DNA from: Gemmatimonadota bacterium
GTDB lineage: Bacteria; Gemmatimonadota; Gemmatimonadetes; Longimicrobiales; Gaopeijiaceae
NCBI GenBank assembly: GCA_022560615.1
Contig: JADFSR010000005.1
Span: 117,224 to 181,223 of the forward strand
Direction: 5' to 3'
Length of the DNA stretch: 64,000 nucleotides
In this document: positions 17,246-24,496 of the stretch, piece after piece
Position numbering within the stretch: position 1 is the first letter of the stretch
Layout of the letters: each line of letters starts with the position of its first letter
Notes under the pieces: generated by a model
Told to the model about the DNA's origin: nothing
What the model saw: the letters and a program-made list of their open reading frames with translations, nothing else
Database searches by the model: none
Translations under genes and position numbers: made by a program

Positions 17246-17246
17246 A

Positions 17247-17278
17247 GTCAGTACCGCCGAAATGCTCAAACGTTGACT
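17247..17278 (-). promoter_or_regulatory. Two-block ECF-type promoter, copy B (sigma operon)
   Basis: AGTCAACGTTTGAGCA (17278-17263), an 8-bp spacer and GTACTGAC (17254-17247) are identical in sequence and spacing to 7511-7542. The 8-bp spacers themselves differ, which argues against a simple recent duplication of the whole region. Downstream, TATGAG is also shared, 3 bp closer than in copy A. The predicted transcript start falls at or near the leader ORF's ATG. Confidence 0.68.
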
Positions 17279-17368
17279 GGTAGAGATCACGTGGGAGACG
17301 CCGCCGCCCCCCCGCGTGTGCGGTATGCATGGGCGCTGTCTATTCAGGCGACTCCTCCGAAAACACGC

Positions 17369-19459
17369 CTACGGCGCCGCTACACCGTAGCGCTCACGGA
17401 GAGCGGTGATCCCCTCCGGCCGCCCGATTACGGTGAGCCGATCGCCGTCGAGAAGCGCCGTATCACCTCTCGGAATGACGAGCTCATCGCCGCGGCGGAT
17501 CATCGCGATCAACGTACCGTCGGGAAGCGACACCTCGTGCAGATGGAGGCCGATCAGAGCGGAGCCGGCCCGGTCATGCCCGAGCATCATCACGAAGATC
17601 CTCTCGTTTCGGAACAGCGCCTCCTTCAGTTGCTCGTCGCTCTCAGCCCCGAGCCACTCGGGCATGAAGCTGTCCTGATCCACACAACGCGCAATGTGCG
17701 CCAGAATCCGGAGGTGCTGTCCCGGATCCGCCTCCGGACTCGCCAGAAAGAAGACCGCTCGAATCGCTTCCTCCGAAGCACGCTCCACCCCACCTGGTTC
17801 GCTCTCGAAGCGAACCCCCTCACGCACTCTGGCCAGTAGGATGTAGGAGCGGTCGAGCAGCTCCGATCGCATGTGCGGTAGCGCAGCGCCGTGTGAGACC
17901 GGGGTCGCTCCCATGCGCGTACCCTGGAGGAATCCCTCGTACAGTTGGCTCGCCGTTACGGGCAAATCCAAAGCCAGCTGATTGGATGCTTGGTTCGCCA
18001 GTTCTTCGAAGTCGATGGGCCCTGCCAGATCGAGCAGACGGGCATGGGTGAGGAGTTGATCGAACGGGTCGGCCTCGCGCGGCCCACGTTCCTTCATGAT
18101 CTCGCGAAGTTCCCGGTCCAGTCCCTCGTATCGCTGACGCCCCAGCCGTTCGAAAACGTGGAAGATCGCACCCTCCCGGCTGATCTTGTCGCGAGCGTAG
18201 TACGTGTACCACATCGCTCCGAAGGTGATCAATCCGCCTGTGAAGAGGGTCGGTAGAAGCCCCATGTTCACGATCATCCAGAACGGACCGAGGATGCCGA
18301 GGATCTGAACGGCCGGGTAGAGCGGGGAGCGGTAGCCAGGATCGTAGGACTCGATGCGACTCTCCCGCATCACGATCACTGCGAGGCAGGCAAGGGCGAA
18401 CAGCACCATCTGAAACGCGCTGGCCAGCTTCGCGATCCTGGTGGGATCAAAAAGCACGACCGACAGCAGAATCATTCCCACCGTCACAGCGATGCCCACC
18501 GTGGGCGTCCCCCGCCCACCGACATGGCTGAACAGACCGGGTAGCAGCTTGTCTCTCCCCATGGCGAGCGGGTAGCGGGATGCGGCGAGGATCCCAGCGT
18601 TCGCGACGGATGAGAACGCCAGCACCGCGGCCACCGTCATGATCACCGCGCCCCACGGACCCACCAGGCTTTCGGCCACGGTCGCGACAGGTGTGAGATC
18701 TCCGCCGTCCCTGGCGAGTCTATCCACACCGACGACGCCCACCATCACCGAGGTTCCCACCACATAGATCGCGATGACGCTGCCGAAGGCCAGGAACATC
18801 CCCAGGGGCAGGTTGCGCTCCGGATTCTTCACCTCCTCGGCGACACTGGCTACCGTCGTCAGCCCCATATAGCTGACGATCACCAGCCCTGCGGTACTGA
18901 TGATTCCGGTGCTACCCGACCCGAAGAAGTCGCTGAAGTGGCCCACCTCGAGCTGAAGCACGCCAACGCCACAAAACCACAAGAGCAGGATCAGGAGCCC
19001 AACCAGGAGCAGCACTTGGAAGGACCCACTCTTCTTTGCCCCGAAGTAGTTGACCGCGCCGAAGAACACCGCGAACCCTCCCGCGATCGGGCCCATCTCG
19101 AGACCCGGGAGGAAGAGCTCCAGGTAGGCGCCGACGCCGATGAGCGCGAACGCGCACTTCAGGACGACCGCGATCCAGGTTCCGAATCCGCCGATCGCCC
19201 CTACGAGCGGACCCAGGCTCCTGTCCAGGAAATAGTAGATGCCACCTGCCCTGGGCATCGCGGTCGCCAGCTCCACCATGCTGAACAGCCCGGGTAGGAG
19301 GATCAGCGCCGCGAGCAGATACGAGAGCGGCATCGCCGGGCCCGCCCCAGCGGCCGCGAGCCCGGGGAGGAGAAAGAAGCCCGAACTGAGCGTCGCACCC
19401 GTGGCAATGGCATACACGTCCCACAGCCCCAACTGCTTCTCGAGCGATGACGGCTTCAC
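17369..19459 (-). CDS. APC-superfamily amino-acid transporter fused to PTS EIIA-like and TrkA_C-like domains
   Basis: 696 aa. About 12 membrane helices (residues 10-425) carry the APC opening GLWDVYAIATGATLSSGFFLLPG. A cytoplasmic part follows: a PTS EIIA type-2-like domain (about 460-610) whose phosphorylatable His would be in GAALPH, then a TrkA_C/RCK_C-like domain (about 625-690: LPDGTLIAMIRRGDELVIPRGDTALLDGD, split here by rule of length as LPDGTLIAMIRRG and GDTALLDGDRLTVIG). The combination suggests transport gated by phosphorylation or a small ligand. A MarR-like gene lies upstream. No other PTS gene is in the window. Confidence 0.85.
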   Translation of the reverse strand: MKPSSLEKQLGLWDVYAIATGATLSSGFFLLPGLAAAGAGPAMPLSYLLAALILLPGLFSMVELATAMPRAGGIYYFLDRSLGPLVGAIGGFGTWIAVVLKCAFALIGVGAYLELFLPGLEMGPIAGGFAVFFGAVNYFGAKKSGSFQVLLLVGLLILLLWFCGVGVLQLEVGHFSDFFGSGSTGIISTAGLVIVSYMGLTTVASVAEEVKNPERNLPLGMFLAFGSVIAIYVVGTSVMVGVVGVDRLARDGGDLTPVATVAESLVGPWGAVIMTVAAVLAFSSVANAGILAASRYPLAMGRDKLLPGLFSHVGGRGTPTVGIAVTVGMILLSVVLFDPTRIAKLASAFQMVLFALACLAVIVMRESRIESYDPGYRSPLYPAVQILGILGPFWMIVNMGLLPTLFTGGLITFGAMWYTYYARDKISREGAIFHVFERLGRQRYEGLDRELREIMKERGPREADPFDQLLTHARLLDLAGPIDFEELANQASNQLALDLPVTASQLYEGFLQGTRMGATPVSHGAALPHMRSELLDRSYILLARVREGVRFESEPGGVERASEEAIRAVFFLASPEADPGQHLRILAHIARCVDQDSFMPEWLGAESDEQLKEALFRNERIFVMMLGHDRAGSALIGLHLHEVSLPDGTLIAMIRRGDELVIPRGDTALLDGDRLTVIGRPEGITALRERYGVAAP

Positions 19460-19546
19460 CGGAGTCCTCCTGTCGTGCGTCGATGCGCGGACACGCTTCC
19501 CTCCTCATGGTCACACCTTGGCGCGCACCGGAGCCTGACGCTGCGG

Positions 19547-19867
19547 TCATCCCGACACGGGCAGACGCCGAACCGTCTCGAGGAGTTCGGACACCTTGCA
19601 GTGACCTTCCACCGGGTGTCTCAGTGGGCGATCCAGGTAGACCGTATAACGGTTTCGTCGGCCCTGGCGGACCTTAGTGACGTACCCGGCGTCACAGAGC
19701 TCCGTCACGATGCGTTGGACCGCCCGCTCGGTGAGGCCCACCCGGGCGGCGATATCGCGCGAGCGCGCCGACCGGTCCTCGGCGATGCAGATCAGGACGT
19801 GGAAGTGGTTCGTGAGGAAGGTCCATCCTGGGCTGCCCGACTCACGGCCGACACCGATTGCACTCAT
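19547..19867 (-). CDS. Winged-helix (MarR-like) transcriptional regulator
   Basis: 106 aa. A helix-turn-helix core (about residues 17-75) reads FHVLICIAEDRSARSRDIAAR, VGLTERAVQRIVTELCDAGYV and then a wing KVRQGRRNRYTV. It lacks the long dimerisation helices of full MarR proteins, so it is a minimal wHTH. It is divergent from the antiporter gene and 87 bp upstream of the APC transporter on the same strand, so either could be its target. Confidence 0.75.
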   Translation of the reverse strand: MSAIGVGRESGSPGWTFLTNHFHVLICIAEDRSARSRDIAARVGLTERAVQRIVTELCDAGYVTKVRQGRRNRYTVYLDRPLRHPVEGHCKVSELLETVRRLPVSG

Positions 19868-19943
19868 ACGGCTGATCTCTCCGTATCATCGAGCCAATCA
19901 GGATCCGGAATAGCGGAAACGCAATTTACGAAATCTGAATCCT

Positions 19944-19962
19944 GTTACATATTACGTATAAC
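19944..19962. promoter_or_regulatory. AT-rich imperfect palindrome in the divergent regulator/antiporter interval
   Basis: A 19-bp imperfect dyad (GTTACATATTACGTATAAC) sits in an unusually AT-rich patch between the wHTH gene and the antiporter. TATAAC at its right end resembles a -10 box for the rightward gene. It is a plausible operator for the adjacent regulator; the assignment rests on position and symmetry only. Confidence 0.3.
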
Positions 19963-19988
19963 ACGCCATCGTTTCTGCGCAAGTAGCA

Positions 19989-21008
19989 ATGGCCTTGGGA
20001 GGCCCGATCGTGGGTGACCTACTCCAGTTGGGCGGGACTCCATTGCCCTTGTGGGCTTCGATCCTGCTCGTGGTCGCAGCATCTGGGCTGGTTGCCGTGA
20101 GCGCTCACTGGACCGTGGAATCCGCTATGCGAGTCGCGCGGGACCTGGGGATTTCCGGGAGTCTGGTCGGTCTCACCGTGGTCGCTGCCGGCACGTCCGC
20201 ACCCGAGTTCTCCGTGACGCTCATGGCTGCGTTCGAGGGCCGCGGGAGCATATCGATAGGCAACGTCGTTGGATCGAACATATTCAACCTCGGGTTTATC
20301 CTTGGGAGCGTCGCGCTGATCAAGCCGCTCCAAACGGACCCGCTCATCGTCTGGCGGGATGGGTCGGTCTTGGCGGTGGCCACGATCGCGCTCTTCGCCT
20401 TCGTCGGGATGGACCTCAGCCTCGATCGTGGCGAGGGCCTCGTCCTGTTCGCTGCTCTCATCCTATACCTGTGGTATCTCGTGCCGAGTCGACGTCGGTT
20501 TCTCGAGGGCAGCCCCCCACTCGTTGGCGAACAGACTTCCCGCGGCGATTCACTTCGGCCTGTTGCAATCGATCTAGTCCGCCTTGCGGGAAGCCTTCTG
20601 ATGATCGTGGTCGCGGCCCAGATGCTCATCTACGGAGGAACGTCATTAGCCACGTCACTGGGTCTCAGCGATTGGGTGATCGGCGTCACCATCATCGCCG
20701 CGGGAACCTCCCTTCCCGAGTTCGCGACTTCGCTGGCCGCTGTAGTGAAGGGGCGCTACGGAATCAGCCTGGGGAACATCATCGGTAGCGATATCTTCAA
20801 TGTCCTGGGAGTGCTCGGGCTCACGGGGATGATCCGCACGGTGGAGGTTGAGCCGGCCGCAACGGCTTCTCTTGCCGGGCTCTGCGTGATGGTTCTGATC
20901 ACGCTCCTCTTCATGCGGACAGGCTGGAGACTGTCGCGGAGGGAAGGGCTCCTTCTCATCGCCTTGGCCTCCGTCCGCTGGATCCTGGATCTGGCCTGGA
21001 GAGCCTGA
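19989..21008 (+). CDS. Calcium/sodium (CaCA family, YrbG-type) cation antiporter
   Basis: 339 aa with about 10 membrane helices in two inverted halves. The alpha-repeat signatures are present in each half: GTSAPEF (68-74) with GNVVGSNIFN (91-100), and GTSLPEF with GNIIGSDIFN (about 240-270). These acidic and polar residues form the cation sites in the CaCA superfamily. The start gives a full first helix. The gene is divergent from the wHTH regulator. Likely role: export of Ca2+ in exchange for Na+ or H+. Confidence 0.9.
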   Translation: MALGGPIVGDLLQLGGTPLPLWASILLVVAASGLVAVSAHWTVESAMRVARDLGISGSLVGLTVVAAGTSAPEFSVTLMAAFEGRGSISIGNVVGSNIFNLGFILGSVALIKPLQTDPLIVWRDGSVLAVATIALFAFVGMDLSLDRGEGLVLFAALILYLWYLVPSRRRFLEGSPPLVGEQTSRGDSLRPVAIDLVRLAGSLLMIVVAAQMLIYGGTSLATSLGLSDWVIGVTIIAAGTSLPEFATSLAAVVKGRYGISLGNIIGSDIFNVLGVLGLTGMIRTVEVEPAATASLAGLCVMVLITLLFMRTGWRLSRREGLLLIALASVRWILDLAWRA

Positions 21009-21064
21009 GAGATGCCCAAGCTCAACTACCGAGTGGGGGCCCGACCGCGCGGTGAGCAGCAGTC

Positions 21065-21598
21065 ATGATCTCACGATGTGCGGATGCTGACGCTCGGCAG
21101 ATCTGCGGAGTCATCAACGCCGCCGCTCGTGCCTACGAGGGAGTGATCCCGACCGACTTTTGGCACGAGCCTTACATGTCCTTCGAGGAACTCCGATCTG
21201 AGATCGACGACGGGGTGTCGTTCGTGGGGTACCAAGAGCAGGGTGAGTTGATCGGCGTGATGGGTTCACAGGACGTTCAGGACGTGACGCTGATTCGGCA
21301 CGCTTATGTGCGGCCGGAGCATCAGGCTCGAGGAATCGGCCACGCCCTGCTGACCCACGTTCTCTCGGGGACCTCCCGGCCGGTCCTCGTCGGCACGTGG
21401 AGCAACGCGATCTGGGCTATCCGCTTCTACGAGCGGCACGGCTTTACCGCGACGTCTCCCGACAAGGCCCGGTGCCTGCTCGAGCGGTACTGGTCAGTAC
21501 CGGAGCGGCAGATCGAGGTATCGTCGGTCCTCATTGGTCCAGGGGGGGCACCAACGGAACCGTTCTCAACGGTGTCGAGTTCAGCGAGCACCTTCTGA
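21065..21598 (+). CDS. GNAT-family N-acetyltransferase
   Basis: 177 aa. The core fold is recognisable: start strand ISRCADADARQICGVI, the acetyl-CoA loop RPEHQARGIGHALL (the Q/RxxGxG/A signature) near residues 84-97, and a final AIRFYERHGFTAT. The last 25 residues (after SSVLIGPG) are low in similarity to the fold and Ser/Thr-rich. The acceptor substrate is unknown. The gene lies 56 bp after the antiporter on the same strand. Confidence 0.85.
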   Translation: MISRCADADARQICGVINAAARAYEGVIPTDFWHEPYMSFEELRSEIDDGVSFVGYQEQGELIGVMGSQDVQDVTLIRHAYVRPEHQARGIGHALLTHVLSGTSRPVLVGTWSNAIWAIRFYERHGFTATSPDKARCLLERYWSVPERQIEVSSVLIGPGGAPTEPFSTVSSSASTF

Positions 21599-21696
21599 TT
21601 CTTCTGCACACCCGGGCCCGACGCCCGCACTCTGAACACGCGGTCACGCGGTGCGTCTACCAAGGCGAACTACACCTACCGGTTCTAGACCGGTTG

Positions 21697-21715
21697 GAAG
21701 AGCAACCAGCTCTTC
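21697..21715. other. Perfect hairpin in the 21599-21832 intergenic region
   Basis: GAAGAGC and GCTCTTC form a 7-bp stem around a 5-nt loop, just after a duplicated ACCGGTT. No T-run follows, so a simple intrinsic terminator is not supported. It may be a processing or Rho-related structure after the acetyltransferase gene. Nothing else is recognised in this 234-bp gap. Confidence 0.3.
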
Positions 21716-21832
21716 GAGCGCCGTTCTCGCGGTACATGGGGCCGGCCGCTCGACTTGTCCGTCCGACCGCTGACGGATACGGTGCTCAGCACTCGATGGC
21801 CCAACGGGGTGAAATCAGCGCGGAGGTGAGAG

Positions 21833-22600
21833 ATGACGCGACACGGAGCGAAGGACCGGAGAACCCAGTCGCGACGGGCCTTTCTTGTCAGGGCGGGCGC
21901 GACGGCGGCCGGTTTGGTTCTTGCCCCGGGCCTCCTACCACGGGGGCTATGGGCAGCCGGAGTGCCACGGGGTGCGTTGAGGATCGGGATCATCGGGTCC
22001 GGACAGATGGGAGGGGCGGTCGGCCTGCAGTGGGCGCGGGCGGGACACGAGATTCTCTTTTCCTCCCGCCATCCCGAGGAGCTCACGGAGCTCGTCGAGA
22101 GAGCCGGCTCCGGGGCTCGCGCCGGCCTCCCACAGGAGGCCGCCACGTTCGGGGAAGCCGTGCTCATCGCGGTGCCGTACGGCGCCCTCCCCCAGGTGGG
22201 CCAGGACTACGCGCCTTTGATGCAGGGTAAGGTCGTCATCGACTGCGGGAACCCCCGTGCGGACCGCGACGGACCGATGGCAGACGACGCGATCGCTCGG
22301 GGAACCGGGGTCGCCTCCGCCGAGTACCTGCCGGGTGTCCGTCTGGTGCGCGCGTTCAACGCGCTCAGCGCGAGGCAGGTCGAGCGGGAAGCTCATCGTG
22401 AGGGTGAGAAGATCGGGATCCCGATCGCGGCCGACGACCAGGACGCGATCCAGACGGTGGTGGACCTCGTCGTGGACGCCGGCTTCGACCCGGTCGTGGT
22501 CGGGGCCCTCTCCCGGGCGAGAGAGTTCGACCGGGGTACACCGGTCTACGTGAGGGGAATGACCGCGGCCCAGCTCCGGGAGGCCATGGGCCTCAGATAG
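21833..22600 (+). CDS. Tat-exported NADP-binding protein of the F420:NADP oxidoreductase type
   Basis: 255 aa. A twin-arginine signal (SRRAFLVRAG followed by a hydrophobic run, cleavage near residue 42) precedes a Rossmann domain with GIIGSGQMGGAVGLQWARAG (dinucleotide loop) and SSRHPEEL, as in F420-dependent NADP reductases, which bind NADP through S/R residues at this position. A C-terminal helical domain follows (FNALSARQVEREA). Cytoplasmic family members need no export signal, so an apparently periplasmic version is odd. The cofactor and substrate are unproven. Confidence 0.8.
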   Translation: MTRHGAKDRRTQSRRAFLVRAGATAAGLVLAPGLLPRGLWAAGVPRGALRIGIIGSGQMGGAVGLQWARAGHEILFSSRHPEELTELVERAGSGARAGLPQEAATFGEAVLIAVPYGALPQVGQDYAPLMQGKVVIDCGNPRADRDGPMADDAIARGTGVASAEYLPGVRLVRAFNALSARQVEREAHREGEKIGIPIAADDQDAIQTVVDLVVDAGFDPVVVGALSRAREFDRGTPVYVRGMTAAQLREAMGLR

Positions 22601-22654
22601 TGTGACAGACCGGCCTGCCTCAGCTCTTCGAGCGCAAGATCAGCGTGGCCTGAA

Positions 22655-23500
22655 GTGAGTCCCGGGCGCGCTAGTGCATGGCTCGCGGTAGCTCTCGCGG
22701 CGCTCGCGGCCTCCGCCGAAGCCCAGTGGGTCGAGACGCCCGGTCAGGGATGGGCTGATCTCACGGTCTACCACCTGGACACCCGGCGGATCTTCGACAT
22801 CGATGGCAGCGTGATCGACTTCTTCGCGGACGGGCACGCGGTGAGCACCTCCGCATTTCTCACGGTGGCCGCTGGGATCCTGCCGGGCGTGGACGGATGG
22901 CTGCAGGTCCCGTACCAGCGGCTCGACTATAAGGACGCGGGCGACGACCTCGTCCGTACCGGGATCGGGGACAGCAATCTCTACCTTCGCGTTCAACCCC
23001 TCCTCTATCTCGGTTCAGACTTTCCGCTAGCCGTGCGCGCTGGTGTGAAGGTGCCCGTGGGAGATTTCGCTGTGAGTTCCGACGTCATCCCACTCGGTGA
23101 CGGGCAGACGGACTGGCAGCTCATGACCGAGATCGGGCACTCCTTCTACCCTTTCCCGGCCTACGTGAGCGGGTGGGTGGGGTACCGGTGGCGGGAAACC
23201 AATGTCGAGGCGCGGCGAGACTTCGGCGATGAGGGGTTTTTCCTGGCACAAGCCGGAGCAAACCGCGGGAGGCTTGGCTTCCAGCTCATCGTCGAAGGCA
23301 TGGAGAGCGTCACGACCCCTGTGATCGAAGGCGTTCCCCTACCGAACGCGGAGCGCTCCATGCTCCTCGTCACTCCGAAGATCTCCTACGGGGTCGCTTC
23401 GGGCACTTTGAGTGCAGGAGCGAGAATCGCGTTGGCCGGGAAGAACTTGCCCGCTGGTACGTCCTTGGTCCTCGGGTATTTCAGCCGTTGGCCGCTCTGA
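22655..23500 (+). CDS. Outer-membrane beta-barrel protein (transporter-like)
   Basis: 281 aa from GTG. A signal peptide ends at ASAEA (about residue 22). The mature part is rich in alternating aromatic/polar strands (WLQVPYQRLDY, SNLYLRVQPLLYL, AYVSGWVGYRWRE) and ends with a barrel-type strand (SLVLGYFSRWPL). It resembles the small transporter/phenol-degradation-type porin families. The ligand is unknown. A stable hairpin follows 3 bp after the stop. Confidence 0.65.
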   Translation: MSPGRASAWLAVALAALAASAEAQWVETPGQGWADLTVYHLDTRRIFDIDGSVIDFFADGHAVSTSAFLTVAAGILPGVDGWLQVPYQRLDYKDAGDDLVRTGIGDSNLYLRVQPLLYLGSDFPLAVRAGVKVPVGDFAVSSDVIPLGDGQTDWQLMTEIGHSFYPFPAYVSGWVGYRWRETNVEARRDFGDEGFFLAQAGANRGRLGFQLIVEGMESVTTPVIEGVPLPNAERSMLLVTPKISYGVASGTLSAGARIALAGKNLPAGTSLVLGYFSRWPL

Positions 23501-23503
23501 GGT

Positions 23504-23529
23504 AGGCACGGCGCTCTGATGTCGTGCCT
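23504..23529 (+). terminator. Hairpin after the beta-barrel gene
   Basis: AGGCACG and CGTGCCT form a perfect 7-bp stem with a 12-nt loop starting 4 bp after the stop codon. No U-tract follows, so it is a weak or Rho-assisted terminator at best. Confidence 0.35.
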
Positions 23530-23632
23530 CGGTTGGCACGCCATCGGTCGGTGGGTGTTCCCGCCGGTCGCCAAGCGATAGACTGGCGGGACGGGCCGGG
23601 TGAGCCCAGGTCACTCCAGGCTGGAGGTCGAT

Positions 23633-24067
23633 GTGAAGCGATCTACTGTCGCGAGGGTTCCTCGCGCCGCGACGAGCGTCCTGCTTCTCGGCATGTTCGT
23701 CGGTATCTCGGCTTGTAGTACGACCGGAACAGCGGGAACGGGTCGGCGGAGTGGGCCGCGCAACGAAATCACGGCCGAGCAGATCGCTGACCTTCCCAAC
23801 GCCGTTGGCACTGCCTACAACATCATCGAGCAACTCCGGCCGCGCTGGCTCCGGGCTTCTCGCAGCCAGGGCACCCCCGGTGGCGGCCCGGCCCTCCCCG
23901 TGGTCTTCATGGATCAGACGTCCTGGGGAGACATCGCATCTCTGACCGGGATCTCGGTCGCGGAGGTCGAACGGATCGAGTTCCTCGACATGAGAGACGC
24001 CACGATCCAATACGGTACGGGTTACCCGGGCGGCATCATCCGAGTGGTCACTCGGCGGGGCAGATAG
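23633..24067 (+). CDS. Lipoprotein with a TonB-receptor plug-like domain only
   Basis: 144 aa. The GTG at 23633 is chosen because GGAGG precedes it by a few bases and it gives a lipoprotein signal (lipobox GISAC, C28 or so). The mature part reads EITAEQIADLP, then PVVFMDQTSW, ISVAEVERIEFLDM, DATIQYGTG and GGIIRVVTRRG, the pattern of the plug domain of TonB-dependent receptors, but no barrel follows. Such plug-only proteins are common in Gemmatimonadota. Their role is unknown; interaction with a receptor or with the cell envelope is a guess. Confidence 0.72.
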   Translation: MKRSTVARVPRAATSVLLLGMFVGISACSTTGTAGTGRRSGPRNEITAEQIADLPNAVGTAYNIIEQLRPRWLRASRSQGTPGGGPALPVVFMDQTSWGDIASLTGISVAEVERIEFLDMRDATIQYGTGYPGGIIRVVTRRGR

Positions 24068-24252
24068 CTAGATACTGGGGTGGTCTCGAAAAAGCGTCGG
24101 CGTGTCGTGTATAGTCAGCCATCTGAGACGTCCATGGTGTGAGGGGTCGGCGGAGCCACACAGCCCCAATCTTCGCATCTCGTCGCTTGAGGTCCCATAA
24201 TATACTCACCCCAAGACTGGGTCCTCGCAGTATCCCTCGGCAGGAGGTAACC

Positions 24253-24456
24253 ATGGGTTTCCTCGGAGGACTGTTCGGACGCTCCGGTGACCGCAAGGAC
24301 GTCGCGACGGATCGCTGCATGCAGTGCGGGATGACGAAGGGCGCACACACTGAATGGTGTCCGGGCGCGCCGGATGTGGCTGCGGCACCGGCGCCCGAGT
24401 CAAAGGCCCCGGAAGAAACGGCGGAGGAGACCGGCGAAACCCCACCGCCGATGTAG
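24253..24456 (+). CDS. Small CxxC protein, function unknown
   Basis: 67 aa. The ATG at 24253 has a near-perfect AGGAGGT 6 bp upstream. The N-terminus is MGFLGGLFGRSGD. A compact cysteine cluster follows (CMQCGMTKGAHTEWCPG, residues 22-38), which with the nearby His could hold a metal ion. The tail is Ala/Glu/Pro-rich and probably disordered. It is a real gene on the strength of its ribosome site and codon pattern. The AT-rich CATAATATACT about 50 bp upstream is a plausible -10 region. Confidence 0.65.
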   Translation: MGFLGGLFGRSGDRKDVATDRCMQCGMTKGAHTEWCPGAPDVAAAPAPESKAPEETAEETGETPPPM

Positions 24457-24496
24457 ATCAGGCCCCGAAGGCGTGAATCCCGCTCAGCTCAGTCTC

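Noticed and set aside
21707..22635. 15-bp direct repeat CAGCTCTTCGAGCGC (21707-21721 and 22621-22635) flanking the Tat-protein gene, as possible transposition or attachment sites
   Set aside because: No transposase, integrase or inverted ends are present, and one or two 15-bp repeats are expected by chance in 64 kb of GC-rich DNA.
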